Assembly: GCA_955652925.1 (NCBI GenBank)
Contig: CATPCO010000501.1
Coordinates: 1-5,956 of the forward strand
Origin: an uncultured Xanthobacteraceae bacterium
GTDB taxonomy: Bacteria; Pseudomonadota; Alphaproteobacteria; Rhizobiales; Xanthobacteraceae
Length of the DNA stretch: 5,956 nt
Direction: 5' to 3'
This document shows positions 1 to 5,610 of this stretch, piece by piece; position 1 is the first letter of the stretch; each line of letters starts with the position of its first letter. Both the position numbers and the translations under genes were made by a program. The notes beneath the pieces are model-generated. The model made no database searches, was not told where the DNA came from, and saw nothing but the letters and a program-made list of their open reading frames with translations.

Positions 1-374
1 AGCGCGCGGCAGCCGGCGAGGTCGAGCGCTGGAAAAGAATGCAGGTAATCGTCATCGCGGCAGCGCACGATGGCGCGTTTGCCGTCCTTCGGCATGATGA
101 AGGAGAGCGAGGAGTTCGCGACCTTTCGCGGGTGCACCGGGATCCTGTACTGCCAGGCCATGTCCAGGAACATGCGGCCCAGCCAGTCGTCGGCGACGGT
201 TGCCAGGAGGTCGGGCACGATCGAGAGCTTGGCGCAGCAAAACGCCGCGGTGACCGCATTGCCGCCAAATGAAACGGCGTAGGCGGACGCAACATGCTTT
301 TCGTCGCCGACCGGCAACCGGTCGGTGAGGAACGTAACATCGATATACGTTTGCCCGATGAACAGCGCTTGCAT
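1..374 (-). CDS. PfkB/ribokinase-family carbohydrate kinase, N-terminal part (cut by window edge)
   Basis: The reverse strand from 374 is open to the window edge for 124 codons, beginning MQALFIGQTYIDVTF. The first strand carries the G-x-x-x-x-D pattern of PfkB sugar kinases (Gly7, Asp12). It is followed by the family's glycine signature FGGNAVTAA at residues 36-44, which in ribokinases shapes the sugar-binding site. A lid-like stretch follows (about residues 84-110, with SSLSFIMPKDGKRAIVR). The phosphate-binding GAGD motif near the C-terminus lies outside the window, so catalytic competence cannot be judged. The family phosphorylates sugars or nucleosides with ATP in the cytosol; the substrate is not recognisable here. 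The ATG at 374 is chosen because AAAGG lies 7 nt upstream; the ATG at 378 is in another frame. The gene lies downstream of the reverse-strand binding protein with a repeat-filled 290-bp gap, so they may be co-transcribed. Confidence 0.87.
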   Translation of the reverse strand, partial: MQALFIGQTYIDVTFLTDRLPVGDEKHVASAYAVSFGGNAVTAAFCCAKLSIVPDLLATVADDWLGRMFLDMAWQYRIPVHPRKVANSSLSFIMPKDGKRAIVRCRDDDYLHSFPALDLAGCRA

Positions 375-389
375 CCATCAGCCTTTCTA

Positions 390-404
390 CAGCGTGTTTC
401 GCTG
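390..404. repeat. Short inverted repeat just upstream of the kinase
   Basis: CAGCG (390-394) and CGCTG (400-404) flank the 5-nt spacer TGTTT. The repeat ends 15 nt before the kinase start and lies just upstream of its ribosome-binding site. It could be an operator half-site pair or a small leader hairpin. Five-base arms are short enough to arise by chance, so the functional reading is weak. Confidence 0.3.
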
Positions 405-423
405 AGATCGAGCCAGCAGGTCC

Positions 424-555
424 ACCTCTCCCTATATGGGAGAGGTCGGAATGGGCGCCTTGCGCCCATTCCGGGTGAGGGGGTTACAAATAGAGTGGGT
501 CCCCCTCACCCGGATCGCGCAAGCGCGATCCGACCTCTCCCCTCCGGGGAGAGGT
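424..555. repeat. Five-stem palindromic intergenic element
   Basis: Five consecutive inverted repeats fill 132 bp almost without spacers. Stem 1 is ACCTCTCCC/GGGAGAGGT (424-432 with 438-446). Stem 2 is a perfect 12-bp stem, 447-458 with 462-473, with a 3-nt loop. Stem 3 is an 11-bp stem, 473-483 with 501-511, around a 17-nt AT-richer loop. Stem 4 is a 10-bp stem, 511-520 with 523-532. Stem 5 is ACCTCTCCCC/GGGGAGAGGT (533-542 with 546-555). The first and last hairpins are near copies of each other, so the whole unit is roughly symmetrical about stem 3. This matches the general architecture of mosaic palindromic repeats in Rhizobiales genomes; membership of a named family is not shown. Its place downstream of the reverse-strand binding protein gene means it could end or stabilise that transcript. 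Confidence 0.85.
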
Positions 556-570
556 ACCGCGAGCTGCACC

Positions 571-583
571 ATCACGTCGTGAT
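571..583. repeat. Short perfect inverted repeat ATCACGTCGTGAT
   Basis: Six-base arms ATCACG/CGTGAT surround a single central base. The size and symmetry resemble an operator for a dimeric regulator. It lies between the binding-protein stop (665) and the five-stem element, about 200 bp upstream of the kinase start. No promoter elements are clear beside it, so the role is open. Confidence 0.3.
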
Positions 584-664
584 CGAACCTCATCGAAACT
601 GGCTCTGGCCCCCGGCAGAAATGGGGAGGGAACTTTGACGCGGCAATGGCGGGTCTTTGTCAGC

Positions 665-1852
665 TCAATAAATCTTCTTTCCCGGATCCTGCACGTCCTT
701 GAACGTTGCGAGCACCTTGCTGGTGATCCTGCCTTCGTTCTCCACCACCTGACAGACGTAGATGTCCTGTATCGGATTGTGCGTGGCGGGATCGATCCGG
801 AACGGTCCGCGCGGGGCGTTGAACCGCACCTTGGTCATCGCCTCGGCGAGCTTGTCCTTGTTCGACGTATCGCCGTCGGTCAGTTTCAGCGCCTCGTCGA
901 CCGCACGCGCGGCGACATAGCCGTAATCCGAGAACAGATCCGGCAGCGCGTGGTATTTGGCCTGATAGTCCGCGACGAACTTGCGGCTTTCCGGATTGTC
1001 GACCGTGTCGGTGTAGACCGTTGCCGAGATCACGCCCAGCGCCGCCTTGCCGAGCGCCCCGATGATGAGAGAATCGATGATGGTAAATCCCGTCAGCGGC
1101 ATTTTCTCCTGCAGCCCGAACTCGTGATATTGCGCAATGAAGCGCACGGCGTCCGCGCCCGGCATGAAATCATAGGTCACCGGCGGGTTGATGGATTTGA
1201 TGTCGATGAGATACGGGCTGAAATCGGTCGTGCCGAGCGGCGGCCAGATCTCCTTGAGGACCTTGCCGCCCTTGGCGACATAAGGCCCCTTGAACTGCGC
1301 GATCACGTCGCGTCCGCCGGCATAATCGGACGCCGTGGTGACGATCTCCTTGCCGAGCGTATCGAACACCCAGCTCGCCATGGGCGTGCTCAGCTGATAG
1401 GTCGAGATGGAGGTGCGGAATAGATAGGGATAGCGGTCCCAGGTGACAGCATCGGTGCCGGCGCCGGAGACGACGTAGAAGGCCTTCTGCTGCTTGGCGT
1501 AGTTGAGCACGGCGAGCGCCACGTTGCTCGCCTGGACGCCGACGATCATGTCGACCTTGTCGCTCTCAACAAGCTTCTTGGCCTTCTGCAATCCGACCTG
1601 GGGATTGAACTGGTCGTCTTCCTTGATCAGCTCGACTTTGCGGCCGGCAATGGTCCATCCGATGCTGTCGAAATAGAGACTCATGGCGTTGTAATTGTTC
1701 TCGGCGGCATAGGCGATCGCGCCGGTGAACGAATTGAGATTGCCGAGACGCAGCGGTGCCAGCGTCTGCGCGAGAATGCGCGGCGCCGCCAGACTCGATG
1801 CAAGGGTTATCCCGGCCCCAGCCGCGAATTTGCGGCGATTCATTCTGCGCAT
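665..1852 (-). CDS. ABC transporter substrate-binding protein, branched-chain amino acid type (Peripla_BP_6-like)
   Basis: The 395-residue product is a periplasmic binding protein of the Leu/Ile/Val (LivJ/LivK, type I fold) class. The N-terminus has twin arginines (NRRKFAAGAG, residues 5-14), a short hydrophobic stretch and a likely cleavage near Ala28-Gln29, so Tat export is probable. The mature part opens with LRLGNLNSFTGAIA (34-47), the usual first strand and ligand loop. Later come KVELIKEDDQFNPQVGLQKA (72-91), VDMIVGVQASNVA (100-112) and FYVVSGAGTDAVT (125-137), all typical of the class, and a second lobe with FSDYGYVAARAVDEAL (307-322). Length is normal. The ATG at 1852 has GGAGG six nt upstream (1859-1863). 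No permease or ATPase of the Liv type is adjacent, so in this window it is an orphan binding protein. Substrates of this class range from amino acids to amides and aromatics; none can be chosen here. Confidence 0.93.
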   Translation of the reverse strand: MRRMNRRKFAAGAGITLASSLAAPRILAQTLAPLRLGNLNSFTGAIAYAAENNYNAMSLYFDSIGWTIAGRKVELIKEDDQFNPQVGLQKAKKLVESDKVDMIVGVQASNVALAVLNYAKQQKAFYVVSGAGTDAVTWDRYPYLFRTSISTYQLSTPMASWVFDTLGKEIVTTASDYAGGRDVIAQFKGPYVAKGGKVLKEIWPPLGTTDFSPYLIDIKSINPPVTYDFMPGADAVRFIAQYHEFGLQEKMPLTGFTIIDSLIIGALGKAALGVISATVYTDTVDNPESRKFVADYQAKYHALPDLFSDYGYVAARAVDEALKLTDGDTSNKDKLAEAMTKVRFNAPRGPFRIDPATHNPIQDIYVCQVVENEGRITSKVLATFKDVQDPGKKIY

Positions 1853-1882
1853 GGCGTGCCTCCGTCATTGCCGGGCTTGACA

Positions 1883-1910
1883 CCGCAAGTCGGGTATACC
1901 CGACTTGCGG
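1883..1910. repeat. Perfect 28-bp palindrome without a spacer
   Basis: The half CCGCAAGTCGGGTA is followed immediately by its exact reverse complement TACCCGACTTGCGG; the centre is GTATAC. Symmetry stops at the next base on each side. It lies 31 bp upstream of the start codon of the reverse-strand binding protein gene. It may be a block of a dispersed repeat, a regulator site or a cruciform-forming sequence. Being embedded in a mosaic repeat favours the first reading. Confidence 0.9.
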
Positions 1911-1925
1911 CACTTTGTTGATGTG

Positions 1926-1951
1926 CGGACCTCGGGCAGGCCCGAGGTCCG
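1926..1951. repeat. 12-bp stem hairpin inside the mosaic repeat
   Basis: CGGACCTCGGGC (1926-1937) pairs perfectly with GCCCGAGGTCCG (1940-1951) around AG. A T6 run follows only 12 nt later (1964-1969) on the forward strand, too far for a standard intrinsic terminator. On the reverse strand it falls in the likely leader or promoter zone of the binding-protein gene. Confidence 0.75.
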
Positions 1952-1995
1952 ATGCAATCCATCTTTTTTCTCAGAAGTTATGGTGAGAGGGATGG

Positions 1996-2018
1996 GCCCG
2001 CGGGTCAAGCCCGCGGGC
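1996..2018. repeat. 9-bp stem hairpin downstream of the cupin gene
   Basis: GCCCGCGGG (1996-2004) pairs with CCCGCGGGC (2010-2018) around TCAAG. It lies 23 nt past the cupin stop and forms the right arm of the mosaic repeat. It could stop or stabilise the cupin transcript, but no U-tract follows on the reverse strand. Confidence 0.65.
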
Positions 2019-2040
2019 GACGCCCTGCCTTCAGTCGCGA

Positions 2041-2544
2041 TCACCGCGCGCTGGCGGACCCGGTGATGGGATGACCGACGCCTAAGGGAACCGCGTCGAT
2101 CAGAACAAAAGCAACGCGCGCGCGCTTGTCGCTGCGATTGGCCCAGGCATGGTTGGTGCCGCGCTGAACCATCACGTCGCCGGCCTTCAGCTTCACCGTC
2201 GAATTGTCCATGTCCATCTCGATCTCGCCCTCGATGACGATGACGTAATCGATGGTCTCGGTGCGGTGCATGCGGGCTTCGTTGCCGGGCGGAAAATCAA
2301 TGACGGCGAAACGGGTGCCGTTCGCGGGCGGTGCCGTCCCGAGGATACGCGCGCCCAGGTCTTCAATATCTTCTCCGACGGAGATGTCTGCCGGGGTCCG
2401 GTCGGTCGACCAGATCAAGGTCGACACCGTGCCGGGGCTCGGATACTTGGCGTTTGTCGCCGGGCCTTGCTTGATGACCTTCGCGATTGCTCTGCCGTCA
2501 TGGCCGGTCACGAAGCGCCGAATGGGCGGATATTGATTTGTCAC
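2041..2544 (-). CDS. Small cupin-domain protein
   Basis: From the GTG at 2544 the product has 167 residues and a single cupin beta-barrel in its C-terminal half. Motif 1 is seen as PPGNEARMHRTETIDYVIVIEGE (about residues 85-107), with His93, Glu96, Asp99, Tyr100 and Gly106. Motif 2 is GDVMVQRGTNHAWAN (122-136), with His132 and Asn136. The usual second histidine of the HxH pair in motif 1 is Thr95, so the metal site is incomplete or differs from the textbook one. No signal peptide is seen, so it should be cytosolic. An in-frame ATG at 2592 would add 16 residues, but GGGAGG lies 7 nt upstream of the GTG and no comparable site supports the ATG. It is divergent from the NMT1-type binding protein and shares its upstream region. 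Enzyme or ligand sensor are both possible; the function is not recognised. Confidence 0.87.
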   Translation of the reverse strand: MTNQYPPIRRFVTGHDGRAIAKVIKQGPATNAKYPSPGTVSTLIWSTDRTPADISVGEDIEDLGARILGTAPPANGTRFAVIDFPPGNEARMHRTETIDYVIVIEGEIEMDMDNSTVKLKAGDVMVQRGTNHAWANRSDKRARVAFVLIDAVPLGVGHPITGSASAR

Positions 2545-2682
2545 GATGTTGCCTCCCACGGGGAAAAGCGCGGACGCGAACTGCAAGATCAAGGGCTCCG
2601 ATTTCGATGACTATTTCGCCGCACGTCAAGACACCCTATGCTGCTGCCGTCGCGCGTTGGCGTTCAATAATGAGGGGATCGG
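2545..2682. promoter_or_regulatory. Divergent promoter region between cupin and NMT1-type binding protein
   Basis: The 138-bp gap must hold the promoters of both divergent genes. Weak sigma-70-like candidates are TTTCGC (2614-2619), 17 nt, TATGCT (2637-2642) for the forward gene, and TTGACG (2629-2624), 17 nt, CGAAAT (2606-2601) for the reverse gene. They overlap, which would allow joint control. ATTTCG occurs twice as a direct repeat 12 bp apart (2601-2606, 2613-2618) and could be a paired regulator site. The hexamer assignments are guesses by eye; the shared intergenic position is certain. Confidence 0.4.
2552..2557 (-). promoter_or_regulatory. Ribosome-binding site that fixes the cupin GTG start
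   Basis: Read on the reverse strand, GGGAGG ends 7 nt before the GTG at 2544. The spacing and strength are near ideal and this site would lie inside the coding region if the upstream ATG (2592) were used. Confidence 0.7.
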
Positions 2683-3669
2683 ATGTATCGTATCCTGCTC
2701 GAACTCGCCGCTGTCGTTTCATGTGTCGCATTTGCGCTGCTTCCCGCCCGCGCCGAGGATATCGCCGTCGGCAATTTCGCCGTGGCGGCGAACGGCATGC
2801 CGTTTGCGGTTGCCCTCGACAAAGGCTTCTTCAAGGCCGAGGGCGCCGATGTCACCGGCATCATCTCCTCGCAGGGCGGCGGCACGTCGATCCGCAATAT
2901 GCTGGCGGGGGGTGTTGCGTACGGCGAGGCAAATCCCGGCGTCACCGCGGTCGCCATCACCCAAGGCGCCGACCTCAAGATCATCAGCGACAACGTGCTT
3001 ACGGTTGCCGAGTTCGTGTGGGCGGTAAAGCCACAATCGCCGATCAGGAGCATCAAGGACTTTAAGGGCAAGAAGATCGGCTACACCAATCCCCGCTCCA
3101 CCAGCCAGGCGCTGGCGATCCTATTACTGGCGGCCGCGGGCTTTAAGCCCGACGAGGCCGAGCTCGTGAAAACCGGCGGCTTTGGCGAAGGTGTTGCCGC
3201 CCTCGACATTGGCGCGATCGACATCGCGCCTATGGCCGAGCCGGTGTGGTCGAAATTCAAGAGCAAGTACCGCGCCGTTGTCGTCGCCTCCGACATCCTG
3301 CCGCCGCTCGACAATGTCGTGGGCGTGACCACCAGGGCCGCCGCCGAGACGCGCGGCGATTTTCTGCGCGCGGTGATCCGCGCCCGCAGGAAAGCGGTCG
3401 AGTTCATGGCGTCCAACACCGATGCGGCCGGCGATATCGTCGCGAAGCACTACAATCTCGACAAGGAAGTCGCGCGCAGTGCCGTGCACAATCTCATCAC
3501 CAGCACGACACAAAGCATTCCCTATTGGGGAACCGGCCAGTTTCATCTCGAAGGCATGAAACGCATGGTCGAGGTGCAGAAGATGGTCGGCGCGATCAGC
3601 GGTGACATCGATATTTCGAAGATGATCGATACGCGCTTTCTGCCCGAGGATATCCGCGCACCGAAATAG
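2683..3669 (+). CDS. ABC transporter substrate-binding protein, NMT1/SsuA/TauA type
   Basis: The 328-residue product is a periplasmic binding protein of the NMT1/THI5-like class, which delivers sulfonates, nitrate, pyrimidine precursors or aromatic acids to SsuC/TauC-type permeases. A Sec signal (residues 1-24, cleavage at ARA|ED) precedes the mature chain. VVSC at 11-14 resembles a lipobox, so a lipoprotein is possible but less likely. Typical elements are MPFAVALDKGFFKAEGADVT (39-58), the GGGTSIRNMLAGGVAYGEAN stretch (65-84) and the hinge signature IKDFKGKKIGYTNPRSTSQA (124-143). FGEGVAALDIGAIDIAPMAE (167-186) is the second-lobe counterpart. The ATG at 2683 has GAGGGG five nt upstream. Two matching permease genes follow 372 bp later on the same strand. 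The ligand cannot be named from sequence alone. Confidence 0.93.
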   Translation: MYRILLELAAVVSCVAFALLPARAEDIAVGNFAVAANGMPFAVALDKGFFKAEGADVTGIISSQGGGTSIRNMLAGGVAYGEANPGVTAVAITQGADLKIISDNVLTVAEFVWAVKPQSPIRSIKDFKGKKIGYTNPRSTSQALAILLLAAAGFKPDEAELVKTGGFGEGVAALDIGAIDIAPMAEPVWSKFKSKYRAVVVASDILPPLDNVVGVTTRAAAETRGDFLRAVIRARRKAVEFMASNTDAAGDIVAKHYNLDKEVARSAVHNLITSTTQSIPYWGTGQFHLEGMKRMVEVQKMVGAISGDIDISKMIDTRFLPEDIRAPK

Positions 3670-3774
3670 CCTCCCCCGGAGGGGCAGGGCAATCGCATGT
3701 GAGCAAGCCGTACCTCAAGCGAGGCGCGCAAAGCGGCACTACGCTGGTGGGTCTTGTAGGGGCGGGACCGGGGT

Positions 3775-3804
3775 CCCCAGAAAACGCGGATGCGTTTTTT
3801 GGGG
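3775..3804 (+). repeat. 13-bp stem hairpin downstream of the binding protein (mRNA 3'-end or terminator candidate)
   Basis: CCCCAGAAAACGC (3775-3787) pairs with GCGTTTTTTGGGG (3792-3804) around GGAT, with one G-T wobble. Flanking GGGG (3770-3773)/CCCC (3807-3810) and GGCGGG (3761-3766)/CCCGCC (3816-3821) extend it as an imperfect long hairpin. The T-run is inside the stem and no U-tract follows, so it is not a classical intrinsic terminator. By analogy with the REP sequence between malE and malF in Escherichia coli it could protect the upstream message and keep binding protein above permease levels. Confidence 0.6.
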
Positions 3805-4024
3805 TGCCCCGCAAACCCGCCCTCGTTCGGCATTCACGGTGTGTGAGGTTGATCCGAGCTTAGCCGTACGAACTTCGATTCAGCAGCTGATGACGGCAAT
3901 TCTCTCGCAGCGAGCCTGTGGCAGAAGGGCGGATTTAAAACCCGCCCCTACAAGCTTCGCGACCGCGATGTGCTTCCCGTCCGGGGTCTGCGGGACGCTT
4001 GTCATATGCGATTGCCCCGCCCGA

Positions 4025-4031
4025 AGGGGGG
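4025..4031 (+). promoter_or_regulatory. Repeat-derived ribosome-binding site candidate for the first permease
   Basis: AGGGGGG ends 10 nt before the ATG at 4042 and is the only purine-rich stretch near it. It belongs to the outer arm of the composite repeat. The spacing is a little long, so translation may be modest. Confidence 0.45.
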
Positions 4032-4041
4032 TCGCCGCAGC

Positions 4042-4791
4042 ATGACGCGCATCGTGCTCTACCGGCTCCTGGTGATCGCAGCGCTGGTCCTGCTGCTCGA
4101 ATTGCTGTGCGCGGCGGGTGTCATCGACCGCATCACTATGCCGCCGCCGCATACGATCCTGCGCGATCTCTTCGCGATGCTTGCTTCCGGCTCGCTCAAC
4201 GCCGCCATTGGCAAGACTCTGGGCAATGCCGCCACCGCGCTGGTGCTCGCGCTTGCTGCAGGGGTGACCTGCGCGGTCGCCATTCACAACTATCCCGCAT
4301 TGCGCGAAACGCTCGAGCCATTGTTTGCGACCTACTACGCCATTCCGGTCTTTGCGTTCTATCCGCTGCTGATCATTGTGCTTGGGCTCGGCGATGCGCC
4401 GCAGATCCTCATTGGCTTCATGCTCGGCGTGGTGGCGGTGATCGTCAATACGCTCAACGGTCTCGACCGCGTGCCCGCCGTGCTCAGGAAGGCGGCGCAT
4501 ATTCATGGGATGGGCGCAACGGCGACCGCCTTCTTCGTTACGCTACCTTGCGCAGCGCCGTATGTGCTCACCGGGGCAAGGCTTGCGGTCGCCTATTGCT
4601 TGATCGGCATTATCGGGGCCGAGTTCATCATGTCGCGCGGCGGCATGGGCTATGAGATCAGCTTTGCCTACACCAACTTCGACAATGCCACGATGTATCC
4701 CCTCATCGTGCTGGTGCTGTTCGTGTCCATGGCGGTCAATGCCGCGCTCTCGCGCTGGGAAAAAACGCTGCTGGCGAGGAGGCGGGCGTGA
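4042..4791 (+). CDS. ABC transporter permease, SsuC/TauC type (BPD_transp_1)
   Basis: The 249-residue inner-membrane protein has about six hydrophobic segments: roughly residues 5-29, 62-82, 96-117, 120-138, 180-195 and 217-238. The cytoplasmic coupling loop of the EAA type lies at 150-169 (KAAHIHGMGATATAFFVTLP), with the expected central Gly and closing Leu-Pro. GAEFIMSRGGMGYEI (192-206) is typical of SsuC/TauC/NitT-type permeases. It should form half of the membrane channel for the substrate bound by the upstream binding protein. The frame is open back to ATGs at 3970 and 4006, but those codons fall in or before the repeat arm and would put a charged, non-hydrophobic leader ahead of the first segment. 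The ATG at 4042 is therefore preferred. It overlaps the next permease by 4 nt, so translational coupling is likely. Confidence 0.92.
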   Translation: MTRIVLYRLLVIAALVLLLELLCAAGVIDRITMPPPHTILRDLFAMLASGSLNAAIGKTLGNAATALVLALAAGVTCAVAIHNYPALRETLEPLFATYYAIPVFAFYPLLIIVLGLGDAPQILIGFMLGVVAVIVNTLNGLDRVPAVLRKAAHIHGMGATATAFFVTLPCAAPYVLTGARLAVAYCLIGIIGAEFIMSRGGMGYEISFAYTNFDNATMYPLIVLVLFVSMAVNAALSRWEKTLLARRRA

Positions 4792-5528
4792 ACTGGAGAG
4801 CGGCGCGCAACGCGCTGACGCTGATCGTTGCGCTGATCGTACTGTGGCAGCTGATCTACTCCGCGGTCGGCGAAATCGCCATGCGATCACCGCTCGCCAC
4901 GTTGCATTACACCCTCCATCTGCTCGGCAGCGCGACGTTCTGGCCGCATCTGTCGGAGACGGCACGCGCCTTCGCCGCGGCGCTTGCGATCGCCATTGCG
5001 CTTGGGCTCGCCATCGGATTCTGGCTGGGATTCCATCGGCTTTCCGGCGAGGTCATGGAGCCCATGCTGGTGGCGCTCTACTCCATTCCCAAGATCACGC
5101 TTTATCCGCTCGTGCTGCTTGCCTTCGGGCTCGGCATGCCCGCCAAGATCGCGTTCGGAGCGCTCCACGGCATCGTGCCGATTGCGATTTTCACCATCAA
5201 CGCACTGCGTAATATCAAACCGATCTTCATCAAGACCGCGCGCGTCCACAACCTGCGGACCGCCGAGACCCTGCGCGTCATCCTGTTTCCCGCCGCCATT
5301 CCGGAAATCTTTGCCGGCATTCGTGTCGGCTTCTCCTTGACCCTGATCGGCACGATTCTCGGCGAGATGTTTGCGGCGCAGCGCGGGCTCGGTTACCTCC
5401 TGATGAACGCCATCGGTTTGCACAACGTGGACGTGATCATGGCCGTGACCTTGCTGCTGGTGGTCTTTGCGGCGAGCGTGAGCAGCATCCTGCTGTGGGC
5501 CGATCGCCGGCTGCACTATCGAGCGTGA
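4788..5528 (+). CDS. ABC transporter permease, SsuC/TauC type, second subunit
   Basis: The 246-residue product is a second permease, related to but clearly different from the first. Hydrophobic segments lie near residues 7-27, 60-82, 94-116, 120-138, 175-196 and 213-238. The EAA-type loop is KTARVHNLRTAETLRVILFP (149-168), followed by GIRVGFSLTLIGTILGEMFA (177-196) and RGLGYLL (199-205), the standard C-terminal pattern. The start is a GTG whose last two bases are in the TGA stop of the first permease (GTGA overlap), with GAGGAGG (4776-4782) five nt upstream. The two subunits probably form a heterodimeric channel. Families of this type usually have an SsuB/TauB-like ATPase gene beside them; none follows here, and the next gene is a tRNA 99 bp downstream. 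Confidence 0.93.
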   Translation: MNWRAARNALTLIVALIVLWQLIYSAVGEIAMRSPLATLHYTLHLLGSATFWPHLSETARAFAAALAIAIALGLAIGFWLGFHRLSGEVMEPMLVALYSIPKITLYPLVLLAFGLGMPAKIAFGALHGIVPIAIFTINALRNIKPIFIKTARVHNLRTAETLRVILFPAAIPEIFAGIRVGFSLTLIGTILGEMFAAQRGLGYLLMNAIGLHNVDVIMAVTLLLVVFAASVSSILLWADRRLHYRA

Positions 5529-5572
5529 GGGGATTAGCCGCTCAAATAACGGGAGGCAGGCTTATTGGTCGC

Positions 5573-5592
5573 GCGTGGCGCTTGCGCCTCGC
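5573..5592. repeat. Small hairpin after the second permease
   Basis: GCGTGGCGC pairs with GCGCCTCGC around TT, with one T-T mismatch. It lies 44 nt past the permease stop and has no following T-run. It might mark the 3' end of the permease message; evidence for termination is weak. Confidence 0.35.
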
Positions 5593-5610
5593 CATGATCG
5601 GGTCTATCTC
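5582..5610 (+). promoter_or_regulatory. Possible promoter of tRNA-Glu
   Basis: TTGCGC (5582-5587) and TATCTC (5605-5610) are separated by 17 nt and end 17 nt before the mature tRNA. Position and spacing suit a short tRNA leader, but the -10 match is poor and the -35 overlaps the small hairpin. Read-through from the permease operon is an alternative. Confidence 0.3.

Larger units (their letters stand above)
1864..2022. repeat. Mosaic palindromic repeat filling the gap between binding protein and cupin genes
   Basis: The left end (GTCATTGCCGGGCTTGAC, 1865-1882) and right end (1991-2022, including CGGGTCAAGCCCG) carry inverted versions of the same core, GGGCTTGAC versus GTCAAGCCC. A segment reading TGCAATCCATCTTTTTT (1953-1969) lies between them. 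From memory, this combination is a widespread Bradyrhizobium-type intergenic repeat; I could not verify that by search. Two further palindromes sit inside it (1883-1910 and 1926-1951), as if blocks had been inserted. It ends one base from the Shine-Dalgarno sequence of the reverse-strand binding protein, so the leader and possibly the promoter of that gene are repeat-derived. Confidence 0.7.
3670..4031. repeat. Composite inverted-repeat element filling the binding protein-permease gap
   Basis: The gap between the binding-protein stop (3669) and the first permease start (4042) holds no credible gene and consists of nested inverted repeats. The outer arms share GGGCAATCGCAT (3687-3698) with its complement ATGCGATTGCCC (4006-4017). 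The similarity extends imperfectly through CAAG (3704-3707 and 3998-4001) and the G-rich outer ends. The inner arms are a perfect 14-bp pair, CTTGTAGGGGCGGG (3753-3766) and CCCGCCCCTACAAG (3941-3954). A long hairpin (3775-3804) lies next to the left inner arm, and a GGGCGG/CCGCCC hairpin (3928-3947) overlaps the right inner arm. The middle (about 3825-3920) shows little beyond a small CTCG/CGAG hairpin. The left end begins at the base after the stop codon. Confidence 0.8.

Noticed and set aside
424..555. A CRISPR array
   Set aside because: The repeats are inverted, unequal and back to back, with no regular spacers or direct repeats.
294..638. A 114-codon forward frame across the five-stem element
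   Set aside because: It translates palindromic repeat DNA and overlaps the kinase start on the other strand; no protein features.
635..1423. A 262-codon forward frame opposite the Liv-type binding protein
   Set aside because: It is the antisense shadow of the reverse-strand gene, rich in Arg, Asp, His and Val as such frames are, with no domain or ribosome-binding site.
2545..2592. An ATG start at 2592 for the cupin protein
   Set aside because: A strong GGGAGG site 7 nt before the GTG at 2544 explains that start better, and the extra 16 residues add no cupin element.
3775..3804. An intrinsic terminator that ends the binding-protein operon
   Set aside because: The T-run is within the stem and no U-tract follows, so it is recorded as a hairpin rather than a terminator.
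3970..4041. An upstream start for the first permease (ATG at 3970 or 4006)
   Set aside because: The added 12-24 residues come partly from the repeat arm, are charged and precede the first membrane segment; the family normally starts near the 4042 ATG.
3839..4045. A 68-codon forward frame in the binding protein-permease gap
   Set aside because: It runs through inverted-repeat arms and has no ribosome-binding site or recognisable sequence.
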